Below are positions 52,974 to 64,000 of a stretch of DNA of 64,000 bases, one piece after another. Source of the stretch: Lentinula raphanica (Eukaryota > Basidiomycota > Agaricomycetes > Agaricales > Omphalotaceae); NCBI GenBank assembly GCA_027919835.1, contig JANVFP010000009.1:1364001-1428000 (forward strand), written 5' to 3'. How positions within the stretch are numbered: the first letter of the stretch is position 1; each line of letters opens with the position of its first letter. The position numbers and the translations under genes are program-made. Under the pieces are notes generated by a model that did not search any database, was not told the origin of the DNA, and saw nothing but the letters and a program-made list of their open reading frames with translations.

Positions 52974-55900
52974 TAGTGTTTATCCCGGCTCGGGTCGGGT
53001 GACCCAAACATCAGCCCGACCCGCAACCGATTCTATACCCGTACCCTACAAGCCGGGTCCGGCTGACCCGGCACACCCGGCACACCCGTTGAAATTTTCT
53101 CTATCTGACACAATAAGTCGGGTGCCACAGTGAAGTACATGCCAAAAAATTATTATACGAGAGACTACGAGTCAGATATACACAGTTACACTTGGAGTAG
53201 ACTAAGGGTAGGTAAACTGTAGCTAATATCAAATAACATCATCATCTACTAAAATGTCCTCATCATCATCTGTGTCTGCCATTAAAAATTGTACAAGCTC
53301 TTCATTTGAGACATAGTCGTCCCGAGACCAATCTCCGAAACACATCAGGGCTTGGATCGAAGATGCGCGAAGCCGATTTCGTAGATGGGAAACAAGAATG
53401 CGGCCTCGCAAGAAGGAGCGCTCTACGGCGACGGATGTAGCTTTGAACAGATTCAGTGTTGGAAGAATATAAAATAACAATTGTACTCACCTGGTATAGA
53501 ATGTACAGATATTGCCATTTTTGCAAGGTTAGGATAGAGCTTTCGGTTGGCAAGCCACCACTGAAGTGGATCATCGGCAGCCACACAACCATCAGCCAAA
53601 TAGCGCGCGAGTTCGTCAAGATCATCATGTTGAGAGTTGTTGATATACTTGTGTTTGTTCATGAGCGTTACGAAAGAATTTTGTCGCGAGAGGAGGGTGC
53701 CAGTATCCGGCTACAGGAGCCTCAGTATTTAAGGATGAAGATGGAATTTTTATATACGCACCATAGACGAAGGCAGGGAATTGTCAGCTGTTGGCTTGAA
53801 TTCATCTTCCCAGACCCTGCATGTAACAGCTGAAGCAGCGTCAATCCACTCCTGAACCCATTTTGCTTTGCGAAAGTAGTCCAGTTTGTAAGAAGGGTGA
53901 AGAACTGTCAACGAACATTTCAGTAAGCGCAGTAGATGGATCATAACTGAGCGAAAACTTACCCATAGCCACACGGTAGAGATCAGAGTCGTCTGTCAAA
54001 GAATAATACTTGTTAAGAGTTTTTTTGCCAATAGAGAGAGCATGTCGAATTGGCTCTGTAACTTGAACATCTTGGCTGAGTATCCCGCTCGCAAACGCTT
54101 TGTCAATGACATCCATTGCCGGGATGACAGAGGCAATGTTGGCTCCTTTTGTCGAAAAAAAGAGAGTAGCATCGTTGAGAATCTATGGCCGAGCGAGAGT
54201 GAGCGCAAGCACTGAGCAATGGTGACAACACTTACCTGCAGTACCGTCACAAGATCCTTGATTACATCCCACTCTTCGTCACTTAGCATGTACTCTGAAA
54301 CCTTATAGGAGGCACGGTCGAGGAATGACGAGACTACGGTCTTCATTTCCAGAAAACATTCCAGCATATTGTGTGTCGAATTCCATTGTGTTGCTACATC
54401 TCGACGAAGGGTACGTCCGGCGAATTCGGTATCTGAGAGGTGCTCCCGCCATTTAGGCAGGAGCCCCGTTGAAAAGTTGATGAGTTTATAGGATATCTTG
54501 TGGGTCTGTCGTGGAGTCAGAGATGTGGAGAATAGAGAAGGAGGAGGAAGGAGATAACGTTGGAAATGGGAGGTGAAAGATGGAAAGAACCAGATGAACC
54601 AAAAATACAACTGCTGCGCACCCGTATCACATATAGAAATGCGGGACCACTCGGATCTCATGTAGTTGAAACGCGGGAGTGCACAGACCATGCGGGAGAA
54701 TTAGGGCTTTTACATACCTTGAACAAGGCACTCTTCACAGGCTCTACTGCACGTTGCCAGTTTTCCTTCTCCTCAACGCTCATCTCGTCTAGCACAGCTA
54801 CAAAACCCTCTACATTATCCTTATCTTGATCTCCAAACTCCTCGATATCTTTCAGCTCTGCATATAGCTCTTCTAAAGCTATATTCTCTGGACCGGTATG
54901 GTCGCCAACAGCCTCGTCAAGGTCGGCGTTGGTGGCTGTTTTGGATTTGGTTGGCTCGAACGGGCGAAGAACCCCCTTGGCCATGAGATTCACTGTATGG
55001 GTAAAGCAACGTACATGCGCTTTTCGGCCTGGAAACCCGGGGAGGATTTCTTCCAACTCATCCATCAGAGAGGTATTAGCAGATGCGTTGTCACACGTTA
55101 TAGCCATTATCTAGCCAGGTGAGTTAACAACAATTCATGCAACGACTACACGTACTTACTTTGTCTTGGATACCGAATTCTTTTAGTACGTTCAGCACCG
55201 CCTCCGCCATGTTCGCGCCCGTATGGGAACAGGGCAGCTCAAGGAAGTCGAGGATTTTCGTCGTAAGTTCTTCTTTATCTTCTGTATGTTTGCGGACCCA
55301 CGAGACCGTAATGCTCATGATTGCATGGTGGTTAGGTGACGTCCAGCAATCAAGAGCCAGAGCGAGCTTATATTCGCATACCTCCGGAGTCCTGTAAGTA
55401 TCATGTACTCCCTTTGATATGCTCAATCACTTACTTGTAGTTCGTCGGCTAGCTTTGCTTTCGTTGCTTTGTACAGCTTTTTCACGTCTCTCGCGACTGT
55501 ATCCTTGCTGGGAACGTAGTGATTCGGTCGACCTTCCTTTTGGAGCCAACGATATCCTCTATCTTGAACCGTCAGAAACGGGCGAGCATTTTCAGCAATC
55601 CAACGCGCTGTCACAACACTTCAATGCAATCATTCAGTTGTCGTCTCTATTCACACAAATGCAGGGCTCGTACCGAATCATTTCCTTCTCTGGAGGACGA
55701 GTCGAGAACATTTTTGCCCAGCTCTTTGTTGTCTTCAAAGCGGCGGTGAGTTTTGCCTGGCCTTTCTTTCCAAATGTTTTGACAGCCATCCGTGCTTTTT
55801 CTAGACTCGAGTCCTTTGCAGCATTGAAGGCTTCCTCCCCCCAGCACTTTTTGACATGGATAATCAAATTTCCAGTCGACCCTTTGTCCGAGGTATTGAG

Positions 55901-56575
55901 GCCTTGTCTAACCTTGGTTCGGCAATGACTACAAGAGAAGACCAAGTAGTCTGGGGTCGTGCCATCCTTTTTGAAGTCGATTTCGGGCTCGGGATTGAAA
56001 AAAGCATATACGCTTGACTTTCGTCGAGCGACGTCGCGCTCTGTTCAACAATAGGTGAGTTTCTTTTTTCATATGAGATATAGCCAGCATACTAATTTTT
56101 TCAATCGCGCTTTTCTTAGCATTCTCCTTCGCTTCAGTTACATACTCGAGTTCTTCATCACTGACCTGCTCCTGGTCGTTGTCATCGTTATCACCTGTGG
56201 CCGGTGGTGTTTTTTGAGGTGGCTCGGGATCTTTGTATTAGCGGACATCAGTTGGTTTATATATATATGTATTTGAATAACACATTACCGCTGCTGTCGT
56301 CGTCGTCGATTCGGACCCTTTTAGCCTTTTTTTTCTGCACAGATGTGGTACGAGCCCTCCGCTTCATGGTTGTAAAAAAATGACCGTTGTTATTACATGT
56401 AATTATTCAATGGGTTGTGGCAATACCTAAAATAGTAACTACGAACACCGTCCCGCCTTCTTGAAGGCCGTATGAAATGTCGGGTGTCGGGTGCCCATAA
56501 GTGGGACCGACCCGACCCGGCTCATGACACCGACCCGGAACCCGTACCCACCCGGCGCACCCGGGATAAACACTA
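52974..56575 (-). mobile_element. hAT DNA transposon, full length with transposase gene
   Basis: 3602 bp. The ends are TAGTGTTTATCCCGG and its exact reverse complement CCGGGATAAACACTA. The 8-bp duplication GACACTGC flanks both sides (52966-52973 and 56576-56583). Sub-terminal CGGGTCGGGT-like repeats are present at both ends. It contains a minus-strand hAT transposase gene that looks complete. It may be a currently or recently active copy. Confidence 0.95.
53229..56367 (-). CDS. hAT-family transposase
   Basis: The multi-exon gene starts at the ATG at 56367 (MKRRARTTSVQKKKAKRVRI, a basic nuclear-localisation-like start). The next exon has a BED-type zinc finger: FSCSHCRTKVRQG then GNLIIHVKKCWG. 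Then come ARWIAENARPFLTVQDRGYR, LALALDCWTSPNHHAIMSIT (probable first catalytic D) and ITCDNASANTSLMDELEEIL (second D). CFTHTVNLMAKGVLRPF follows, then LRRDVATQWNSTHNMLECFL and VLHPSYKLDYFRKAKW. The end is the hAT dimerisation domain: WWLANRKLYPNLAKMAISVH joined to ATSVAVERSFLRGRILVSHL and the stop 53229. About eight introns are needed. I saw no premature stop within the exons I joined, but not every border was resolved. It would cut and rejoin the element ends in the nucleus. Confidence 0.88.
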
Positions 56576-56583
56576 GACACTGC

Positions 56584-57832
56584 AGGGATTGACCCGTTGA
56601 CTTGGTCCTGAAAGGCTGATTATATGAGGTTGTTATGTACAAAAACATGGCAGTGGACATTGTAAATGTTCGCCTCAAGGTTAGGTCGATTATATCAAAG
56701 GGAAATTCAGAATTTCCGCGCCCCCACCCAGGTTCACCGTAACCGCTGCGAGGAAAGTCAGAAAACCTACACAAAAAATGTGGACATCATTTTTGGTAAG
56801 TTTTGTACTAAACCGCTGGATAACCGCTGCAAGAAAATCGGCCGATCCCCGCAGTGTGATGATTCTCATCCATTGGAGACCTCATTAATAAGGCTACATC
56901 AAAGGATTAGGTCGAGGAATGATTAGAAGAGAAGGAAATACCTACTTGGCGACATGCCTTTCAAGTGACCTTTCATGGTCAGCTGAAGGTGGAAGTTCAG
57001 GCTGTTAGTAGGGGGGAGGGCTACCAGAAGTGTTGGGCACAGCATCAGAGCAATGGGAGTCAAGAGTTTGTTCCATGGGGACATTAGGCATAAGGTCTAC
57101 AGGCACTGGCAGTAGGGGGAGAAAAATGAAGAAAGGACCACAGAAATTTAACTTTTTAGCGAAATAAAGGACGGACAAGACAGGCAATGACACTTATGGG
57201 CTGCCCATGAATGTCAGGACTCGTTAGTGTGATCTGTCAAGGATAAAAGGGCCTTTTGGAGGATAAATGTTGAGTCAAAAGCAATAATTCAGGGTCCTCC
57301 AGAGTTCACAGGCAAGAACAAGGGGGAAGTAGCCTGGAGGAGGGGGTAATGCTATGAAGCATAACACCCCCCAGCCTTCCACTAATTTTTCCTAATTTTT
57401 CCCTATTTTTCTGAGCCTTTATGAGCTCCAGAACAACGAGAACCCCTATAAACTGCACGAATGCTGAACCGGCACTAATTCAGCATTGGCATTTATCCTC
57501 GGTGTTTAATCCCTGATCTCTTGTTCTCTCTCGCTTACCACCACCTCTCTGTTCCCTTTTTGATCCATTCCCTTGTTTCCTCAAACATTCAAGACCGACG
57601 GAGCCTTTAGAAGAATGTGGGAAGGACTTGGGAACTACCTAGAGGAGTGGAGACTTCAGCTCAAAGTCTGCCACTCATAATCCTTCGTGCATAATTCATT
57701 TGTTTGAATGGATTACTACCACTGAGGGGAGACGTGTCGTCGGCATCCCTACATCTTTCCCCTCATCCTCCTGCCGGGTCTACGACGTCGCATCGGCGAC
57801 TTTTTCTTATGCCACTCGTTTCAGATCTCAAG
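56584..57832. other. Unassigned region right of the hAT
   Basis: No gene is recognised. A palindromic GCTATGAAGCATAACAC lies at ~57352, followed by TTTTTCCCTATTTTTCTGAG. This pattern recurs inverted near 63290-63375, so this may be the left end of a large old TIR element. Confidence 0.4.
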
Positions 57833-58036
57833 CATCAGGAACATCAGCAAAACTGATCTGGTGCTAGGGCTGCCTAGAGATACCCCCCAAAACCTCAGCA
57901 GTTTAAAAACTTTGAATTTGCCTGAAAAAGCCTGAGCAAGCCTGAGTTTGCCTCAGATTTCTTTGGGTGCTTTGGGAGAACCTAGGTTTTAGGGGGTATC
58001 TCTGGGTTACCTAGGCCAAGGGTACTTTTCCTGATG
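57833..58036. mobile_element. CATCAGG-family MITE, copy 5
   Basis: About 200 bp. The left end has CATCAGGAACATCAGCAAAA and GAGATACCCCCCAAAACC. The right end has GGTTTTAGGGGGTATCTC and ACTTTTCCTGATG. It abuts copy 6 head to tail. Confidence 0.75.
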
Positions 58037-58227
58037 AAAAATGTTCCTGGCTCTGAAGTCATCTGAGACACCCCCCCAAAGCCTGGAGACACCAGAGATT
58101 TTGAAAGCACTTTGAGTTTCTCCAGGCATCCTCAAAGTGCTTTCAGATTCTCTGGAGCAATTCAAAGATCTCAGGGCTTTTGGGGGGTGTCTCTAGAGTC
58201 TTTGGAGCTGAGGTATTTTTCCTGATG
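58031..58227. mobile_element. CATCAGG-family MITE, copy 6, sharing its end with copy 5
   Basis: It starts CTGATGAAAAATGTTCC, so its own CATCAGG is replaced by the last bases of copy 5. It ends GGTATTTTTCCTGATG. It differs from copy 2 (48677-48873) at only a handful of positions over ~190 bp. Confidence 0.82.
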
Positions 58228-58846
58228 AGGTTCCTTGGAACGTCGAGTCAACATTTTGACTCGACGACTACTAACTTCCATCACCCACGACGACCCTGGA
58301 GCCCACTCTATAGCCCTTCTCAATCTGTTTGTGGATCTATACCAAGTCCCCAACATTCGCACTTCCGGAGAGACACAAGAAACTTTGGCACGCCGCACGA
58401 ATGTCCATTTGTGTAATCAATCTTATGACGAACCTCGGCCTGCCAGGTAGATGACACGAACAGCCGTTCGTGTCATTTCCATTATGCAGAATACACGAAC
58501 GGGTCCACTTCCTCACAACCGAGTACACCCTCACTGGGTTGTCCTTCCCTTCATCCCTCTACCCCTCCCCTTATCCTTTCCTAGCATGGAACCTCGTGTG
58601 GACTCTGAAATCTGGCAACAAAATCTGGCAACAACTCCTTCAACAATGACAACGCCACCTTCAGCGTTAACGTTGAATGCCGGCGACGTTTTGCTAGCAC
58701 GGCTGGGTTTGCCACTCCCTTTAGCTCTTTGTGACTCACCCCTTTCCCTTAGTCCCGGACTTTGACAATTCACAAAGGCTCGTCCCTCGGATCTTTGTTT
58801 TCCCCTGTTTACGAATTCTTTCCTTCGTTACCTACACTTAACAGCC
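58228..58846. other. Spacer with possible coding remnant
   Basis: A plus-strand frame 58235-58450 reads NILTRRLLTSITHDDPGAHS and IALLNLFVDLYQVPNIRTSG, which looks like an exon remnant of an unknown gene. A short palindrome GACACGAACAGCCGTTCGTGTC is at ~58455. Nothing else is recognised. Confidence 0.35.
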
Positions 58847-61800
58847 ACCTGTAGCAGTAAAGATACTTTAAAACAAGCTGTGAACTTCACAGTGGTGTAT
58901 TGTAATCCATACCGTGAACTTCACAGTGCACTAAAAAGTTCACCGGGGCTGCTGGAATAGCTCCGGGAACCTGCTAAAAATTGCCGGGGGGCCCTCATAT
59001 AATTCCGAGAGCTCTGTAGATTATTTCCTTTTTGGTTATATTATTTAAATAAATGTATATAGGTAAATAAAATATATATAAAATCAGTAAAATACTCAAA
59101 AATTAGGAGAAAAATGATTTGCTTAAAAAAGGAGAAAATAACCTGATTGATACATTACCTTTTTTTGGTAAGAATACATATAGGGTCTAAATAGGTCCCT
59201 AAAAATATGGGGGAAAAATCATAAATAATCCAAAAATATACACAGTAGGCAATTCTATTTTTAGAAGACATATGTCTAGGGTATATATTGGTGCCTGATA
59301 ATAGAAAAATATCATATGGAATCCAGAATTGGCTAACACAGGGTACTGATTACCTTAGGCACATTAAAACTACTCAAAAAGGAAATTGGTCTAAAAATAG
59401 AACTTGATGTCATCTTGTAGTCAAAAATCTGAAAAAATCATAAAAAATATTGAAAAAATTCAGGGGTGCCTCATTGTCCCTGAAAATGCAAATTAAAAAA
59501 AAATACGCGACAAGTGTAAAAAATTTTATCACTCCAAATTATACTAGATCCTCTATTCATTCGATATATCTGATGCACAAGCTATTTTTAGCACCCCCAG
59601 TACCCTCAGGCACCTAGAATAGCTAAAATCATTCAATATATTCAGCATACTCAATGCTTATTATACTTAACACACTTAACAATGAAAAATCTTAGAATAG
59701 TATTCATGTGTATTCTACTCAACACACTCAACAATGAAAAACCTCGAAACAGTGTTCATGTGTATTATACTTAACACACATAACACACTTAACAATGAAA
59801 ACTCTCAGAACAGTGTTCATGTGTATTATACTTAACATACTCAACACACTTAACAATGAAAAAACTCAGAACAGTGCTCATGTGTGTTACACTTAACACA
59901 CTTCATCAATCAATATAACACACCGGAATTAGAAGAAATTCTATCGAGCAGAATTTCTTCATGATAGCAAATAATTCAATAAATAATTTATGAAGTTTGA
60001 AATTGAGTATGAATTGTTATTCTTCTACATAAGTTAAATAAGAGCTAAAATTCCACAGTTCAGCACACATTTTTTATTGTTCAAAAAGTGTATTGAGATC
60101 ATATGTTTATATAAGGTAAAAATCTATGTAGATAGGAAACCTTTTAATACACATTTTGACCGGTGTGAATTAGAACCTTTTGCATGAGGCAAAATTGCAT
60201 AGGAAACCTGTAAAATTGATAGAATAGAGATGTATGCTGAATTGAGATATTTTGAGCCCTATATAGTAACATTTAAAAATTTTGTAGAAAATCTGAGTTT
60301 CAAAGCTGCTGAAAAGGGAAATTCAATTCAATTTAGGGTTTTCAGCAGATCTGAATCCCCGGCTTTCTGCGAGGTTTTTGTCTTTCCCAATAGTACAATA
60401 GAAATGATTCAATTCAGAGGATATCTCAGCACTAAAGAAGTCATAGATTTTCACCATATTTTCTAATTATTTGAATCACAAAAATCCAGTTGGGCAGAAA
60501 TATGTGTGAAAACTTCTCCTTTCCACATTGTTTTTTTCCAACAATATTTGTAAGCTCTCAATAGCCTTTCCACTTGATTAGATACATTTTACTATATATG
60601 TACTTTTGAATATATTTTTGACAGTGTAGAAATTTCCTATTCCAGTTGTAATTTCTAATTTTATGAATGTTTGTACAAAAATTTTGATTTCAGAAAGGGA
60701 TTCTGCTCGATAGAATTTTTTCTATTTTCGGTGTGTAATATACTTAACAATCAAAAACTCGGAGTAGTGTTATCACACATTATACTTAACACACTTCATC
60801 AGTAAGTATAACATACCTTCAATAGGACATTGTTATACTATAACACACTTATAACAACGAGTTTTGGGCGCTTATGGGCGCTTATTTGGTGTTTATCAGT
60901 CAAAATTCATTAATAGCTCACTCAATAATTTTTGTGTGGGCTCTATATTGTGTCAGGATGTTGTCTATATTATATTCCTCTAGATATAATTCGGAGAACT
61001 CGAAAATACAACCTGTGTGGCTAGCTATACTATGATCTTTTGTGATATAATAGTGTTTTATATAAATGCCAATGCATATGTCCATGTAATGCAAGTATAC
61101 TGATGCTGGTCCATCAGGAAAGGACTCCTACAGTCTACTGGCAGTGTCTGTACATGATTCAGATAGCTATCATAAAGGTTGGACACTGTGATACACATGT
61201 ACATGTTTCATGTACACTACAGATGTCTACACTTACATGTAACAATAGATGTCATATTCAATGACTCCCATTACAGATCTCTTGGCTATACCACATAGAG
61301 TTAGCATAGAATAAGTTGTAGGATGACTCTTTTCATGACCCAGCAGCAGTTTGACTTCATACCATGGGTGTATGCACTGTCATTTACATAAAACACTGTT
61401 ATATCACAAAAGATTATAGTATAGCTAGCCACACAGGTTGTATTTTTGAGTTCTCCGAATCATATCTAGAGGAATATGATATAGACAACATCCTGACACA
61501 ATATAGAGCCCACACAAAAATTATTGAGTGAGCTATTAATGAATTTCGACTGAAAAACACCAAATAAGCACTCATAAGCGCCCAAAACTCATTGTTATAA
61601 GTGTGTTATAGTATAACAATGTCCTATTGAATGTATGTTATACTTACTGATGAAGTGTGTTAAGTATAATGTGTGATAACACTACTCCGAGTTTTTGATT
61701 GTTAAGTATATTATATTGATTGATGAAGTGTGTTAAGTGTAACACACATGAGCACTGTTCTGAGTTTTTTCATTGTTAAGTGTGTTGAGTATGTTAAGTA

Positions 61801-62722
61801 TAATACACATGAACACTGTTTCGAGGTTTTTCATTGTTGAGTGTGTTGAGTAGAATACACATGAATACTATTCTAAGATTTTTCATTGTTAAGTGTGTTA
61901 AGTATAATAAGCATTGAGTATGCTGAATATATTGAATGATATTAGCTATTCTAGGTGCCTGAGGGTACTGGGGGTGCTAAAAATAGCTTGTGCATCAGAT
62001 ATATCGAATGAATAGAGGATCTAGTATAATTTGGAGTGATAAAATTTTTTACACTTGTCGCGTATTTTTTTTTAATTTGCATTTTCAGGGACAATGAGGC
62101 ACCCCTGAATTTTTTCAATATTTTTTATGATTTTTTCAGATTTTTGACTACAAGATGACATCAAGTTCTATTTTTAGACCAATTTCCTTTTTGAGTAGTT
62201 TTAATGTGCCTGAGGTAATCAGTACCCTGTGTTAGCCAATTCTGGATTCCATATGATATTTTTCTATTATCAGGCACCAATATATACCCTAGACATATGT
62301 CTTCTAAAAATAGAATTGCCTACTGTGTATATTTTTGGATTATTTATGATTTTTCCCCCATATTTTTAGGGACCTATTTAGACCCTATATGTATTCTTAC
62401 CAAAAAAAGGTAATGTATCAATCAGGTTATTTTCTCCTTTTTTAAGCAAATCATTTTTCTCCTAATTTTTGAGTATTTTACTGATTTTATATATATTTTA
62501 TTTACCTATATACATTTATTTAAATAATATAACCAAAAAGGAAATAATCTACAGAGCTCTCGGAATTATATGAGGGCCCCCCGGCAATTTTTAGCAGGTT
62601 CCCGGAGCTATTCCAGCAGCCCCGGTGAACTTTTTAGTGCACTGTGAAGTTCACGGTATGGATTACAATACACCACTGTGAAGTTCACAGCTTGTTTTAA
62701 AGTATCTTTACTGCTACAGGTG
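58847..62722. mobile_element. Foldback element P4 with a nested small TIR element
   Basis: Ends are CACCTGTAGCAGTAAAG and its exact reverse complement. The outer arms include the palindromic GTGAACTTCACAG twice, then AATTGCCGGGGGGCCC-type sequence. The arms (about 58847-61080 with the insert, and 61390-62722) are near-perfect mirror images and share the tandem units and the ~300-bp loop with P1-P3. Without the 819-bp insert it is ~3.06 kb. I found no clear target duplication, unlike P1 and P2. Confidence 0.88.
59918..60736. mobile_element. Small TIR element nested in P4
   Basis: It is absent from the mirror arm. Ends are ACACACCGGAATTAG and, reversed, ACACACCGAAAATAG. Both continue with AAATTCTATCGAGCAGAAT, giving ~37-bp inverted repeats. 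A possible duplication AATATA flanks it (59912-59917 and 60737-60742). A 78-codon frame at 60230-60466 (MYAELRYFEPYIVTFKNFVE) has no known relatives that I recognise and may be chance. Confidence 0.72.
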
Positions 62723-64000
62723 AAAGATGACAACGACGAGCCAATGAAAGGGTAAATGGAAGAAAGGGAGGCCAACGACGACGTGGATATAGCAGGACCG
62801 AGGGGGTTTAGCACAAGAAGCGGGACCGAGGGTTCTTGTGGGGTTCTTGAGACCCGGATGTGCATGGAAAATTTTGGAAATTGTCGACTTGCGTCGACGA
62901 TGCCTCCATCCTGACGACGGGACCTCATTAGCCTAGGTGTAATCTGTTCTGTGAACGGATTACGCACTGATTATGATACTGGCTGGCAGACCATGTCCTC
63001 GCGGTCCCCAGCCCTCTATATTTGTCCTAACCCATCCTGTATCCTCCCTAGTCGTCTTGTGGTCCCGATGTGTTGTCCCGATGGTCCTAGCGTGTCGAGG
63101 AAGAAAGTGGTGGTCGAGGAGGAAAGAAGCAATGAGGAAGAAGAAGTGTGGGAAATATAGAAAGGCGGCGCTTCTGCGTTGAGATGCCGAGACGCCAAGT
63201 AAGTGCCAGCTCGGCGTAAGCTCGGCCAACGATAACAGGGGCTTGTAGGGCTTGCTAAGGCCTAGGAAAATAAGGAAAAATACCAGAAAAATAGGGAAAA
63301 ATGCCAGAGATATTCAGGGAATATTTGTAAAAATTGTGGGGGTGGCAGAGATCATGTTATGCTTCATAACATCCCCGGTGCACAAGGCTCAGCATTATTC
63401 ACTTTCGTGTAAAGCGTTGATATTTTATTGAGGGGTACATACTTTACCATAGTAGATCTATTTCTTAGCGTAGCCATGTGCAAATTGAGTAATCCATGTG
63501 TTGTCCAGATGAATGCATGTCTGAAGAGAATCAAGAGGAACCACCTGTCATCGTTAGAAGGAGCCGTCATCATCATTGTCAAAAACGCATGTGAAGCTGA
63601 GATTTGATTCGAAGGGAACTTGCTGTCATTTGAAAATGATTCGAGGGAAACTAGATATTGCTGTTGTAAACAACATGGAGGAGGCTGTTGCTATTATTAT
63701 TGTCAAGAACGAGCATGAGGTGATACAGAGTAGAGCCAAAATATGCCTGAATGCTTTCCAGCCTCTAATGGATGTCCTTACCGCTAACCATCCCATATCT
63801 GCCTCTCCTTGTTGTCCTTGCAACAACATATATCAAAGTAAATGCAAGCCTTGCCTTCGCCAGAATCAGGATATAACCAAGGTCTCAAGATTCACAGTGG
63901 ATTCATCGCTGGAGGCATAGGCTCTACGCCACTAGAACGTCGCGAATGAAATCAACACGGTGGTGGTGGTTGAAAAAACAAGACCAGTTTCTGTACACAA
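62723..64000. other. Unassigned right end of the window
   Basis: No gene could be supported. A TATGCTTCATAACATCC palindrome near 63357-63375 mirrors the one at ~57352. The last 400 bases contain open frames without family resemblance. A gene may begin beyond the edge. Confidence 0.35.

Noticed and set aside
63576..63920. 114-codon frame at the right edge
   Set aside because: No splice or family support; composition is unremarkable for chance.

Overview
The window is from a basidiomycete fungus, most likely an agaricomycete. Genes are dense and split by short introns of about 48-60 bp with GT..AG borders. The protein families (DUF7704-like membrane protein, thaumatin-like secreted protein, DCP1 with a long disordered tail) fit, and so do the Ty3/gypsy chromoviruses, hAT, Helitron and tyrosine-recombinase remnants.

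Positions 1-18136 are ordinary gene-rich chromosome. In order: a partial unidentified gene (-), a thaumatin-like secreted protein (-), a tentative multi-exon gene (-), the ABCF ATPase GCN20 (-), a single-pass membrane protein (+), a DUF7704-type four-helix membrane protein (-) divergent from a CofD/YvcK-like protein (+), a SEC14 lipid-transfer protein (+) and the decapping activator DCP1 (+).

Positions 18137-64000 are a transposon graveyard with readable nesting. A tyrosine recombinase pseudogene was split by a minus-strand LTR retrotransposon (20838-45664, target duplication CATTC). That element was in turn split by (a) a young plus-strand chromovirus (22027-30714, duplication GAAAT, LTRs with one visible difference) and (b, c) two 3-kb foldback elements (32653-37054, duplication TTGCATT; 38943-41915, duplication GGTACTC). 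The first foldback element itself received a 1.3-kb Helitron-like insertion. Two more foldback copies (46347-50850 and 58847-62722) lie to the right. One is interrupted by a non-autonomous hAT (48378-50744, duplication ATTAGTAT), the other by a small TIR element. A full-length hAT with a transposase gene (52974-56575, duplication GACACTGC) and at least six copies of a CATCAGG-ended MITE family fill the rest. A block of TTAGGG-type telomere-like repeats sits at 46026-46108.

Most striking is the young chromovirus. Between pol and its 3' LTR it carries an antisense, three-exon gene whose product has a Zn2Cys6-like cysteine cluster and coiled coils. The element's own DNA is studded with about 27 copies of CCGTCGG/CCGACGG, the kind of paired CGG half-site such clusters recognise. 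This suggests a self-encoded DNA-binding regulator. The second notable system is the foldback family: four copies with ~1.3-kb near-perfect inverted arms made of degenerate short tandem repeats around a conserved ~290-bp loop. All coordinates and repeat matches were read by eye; no alignment or database search was run.
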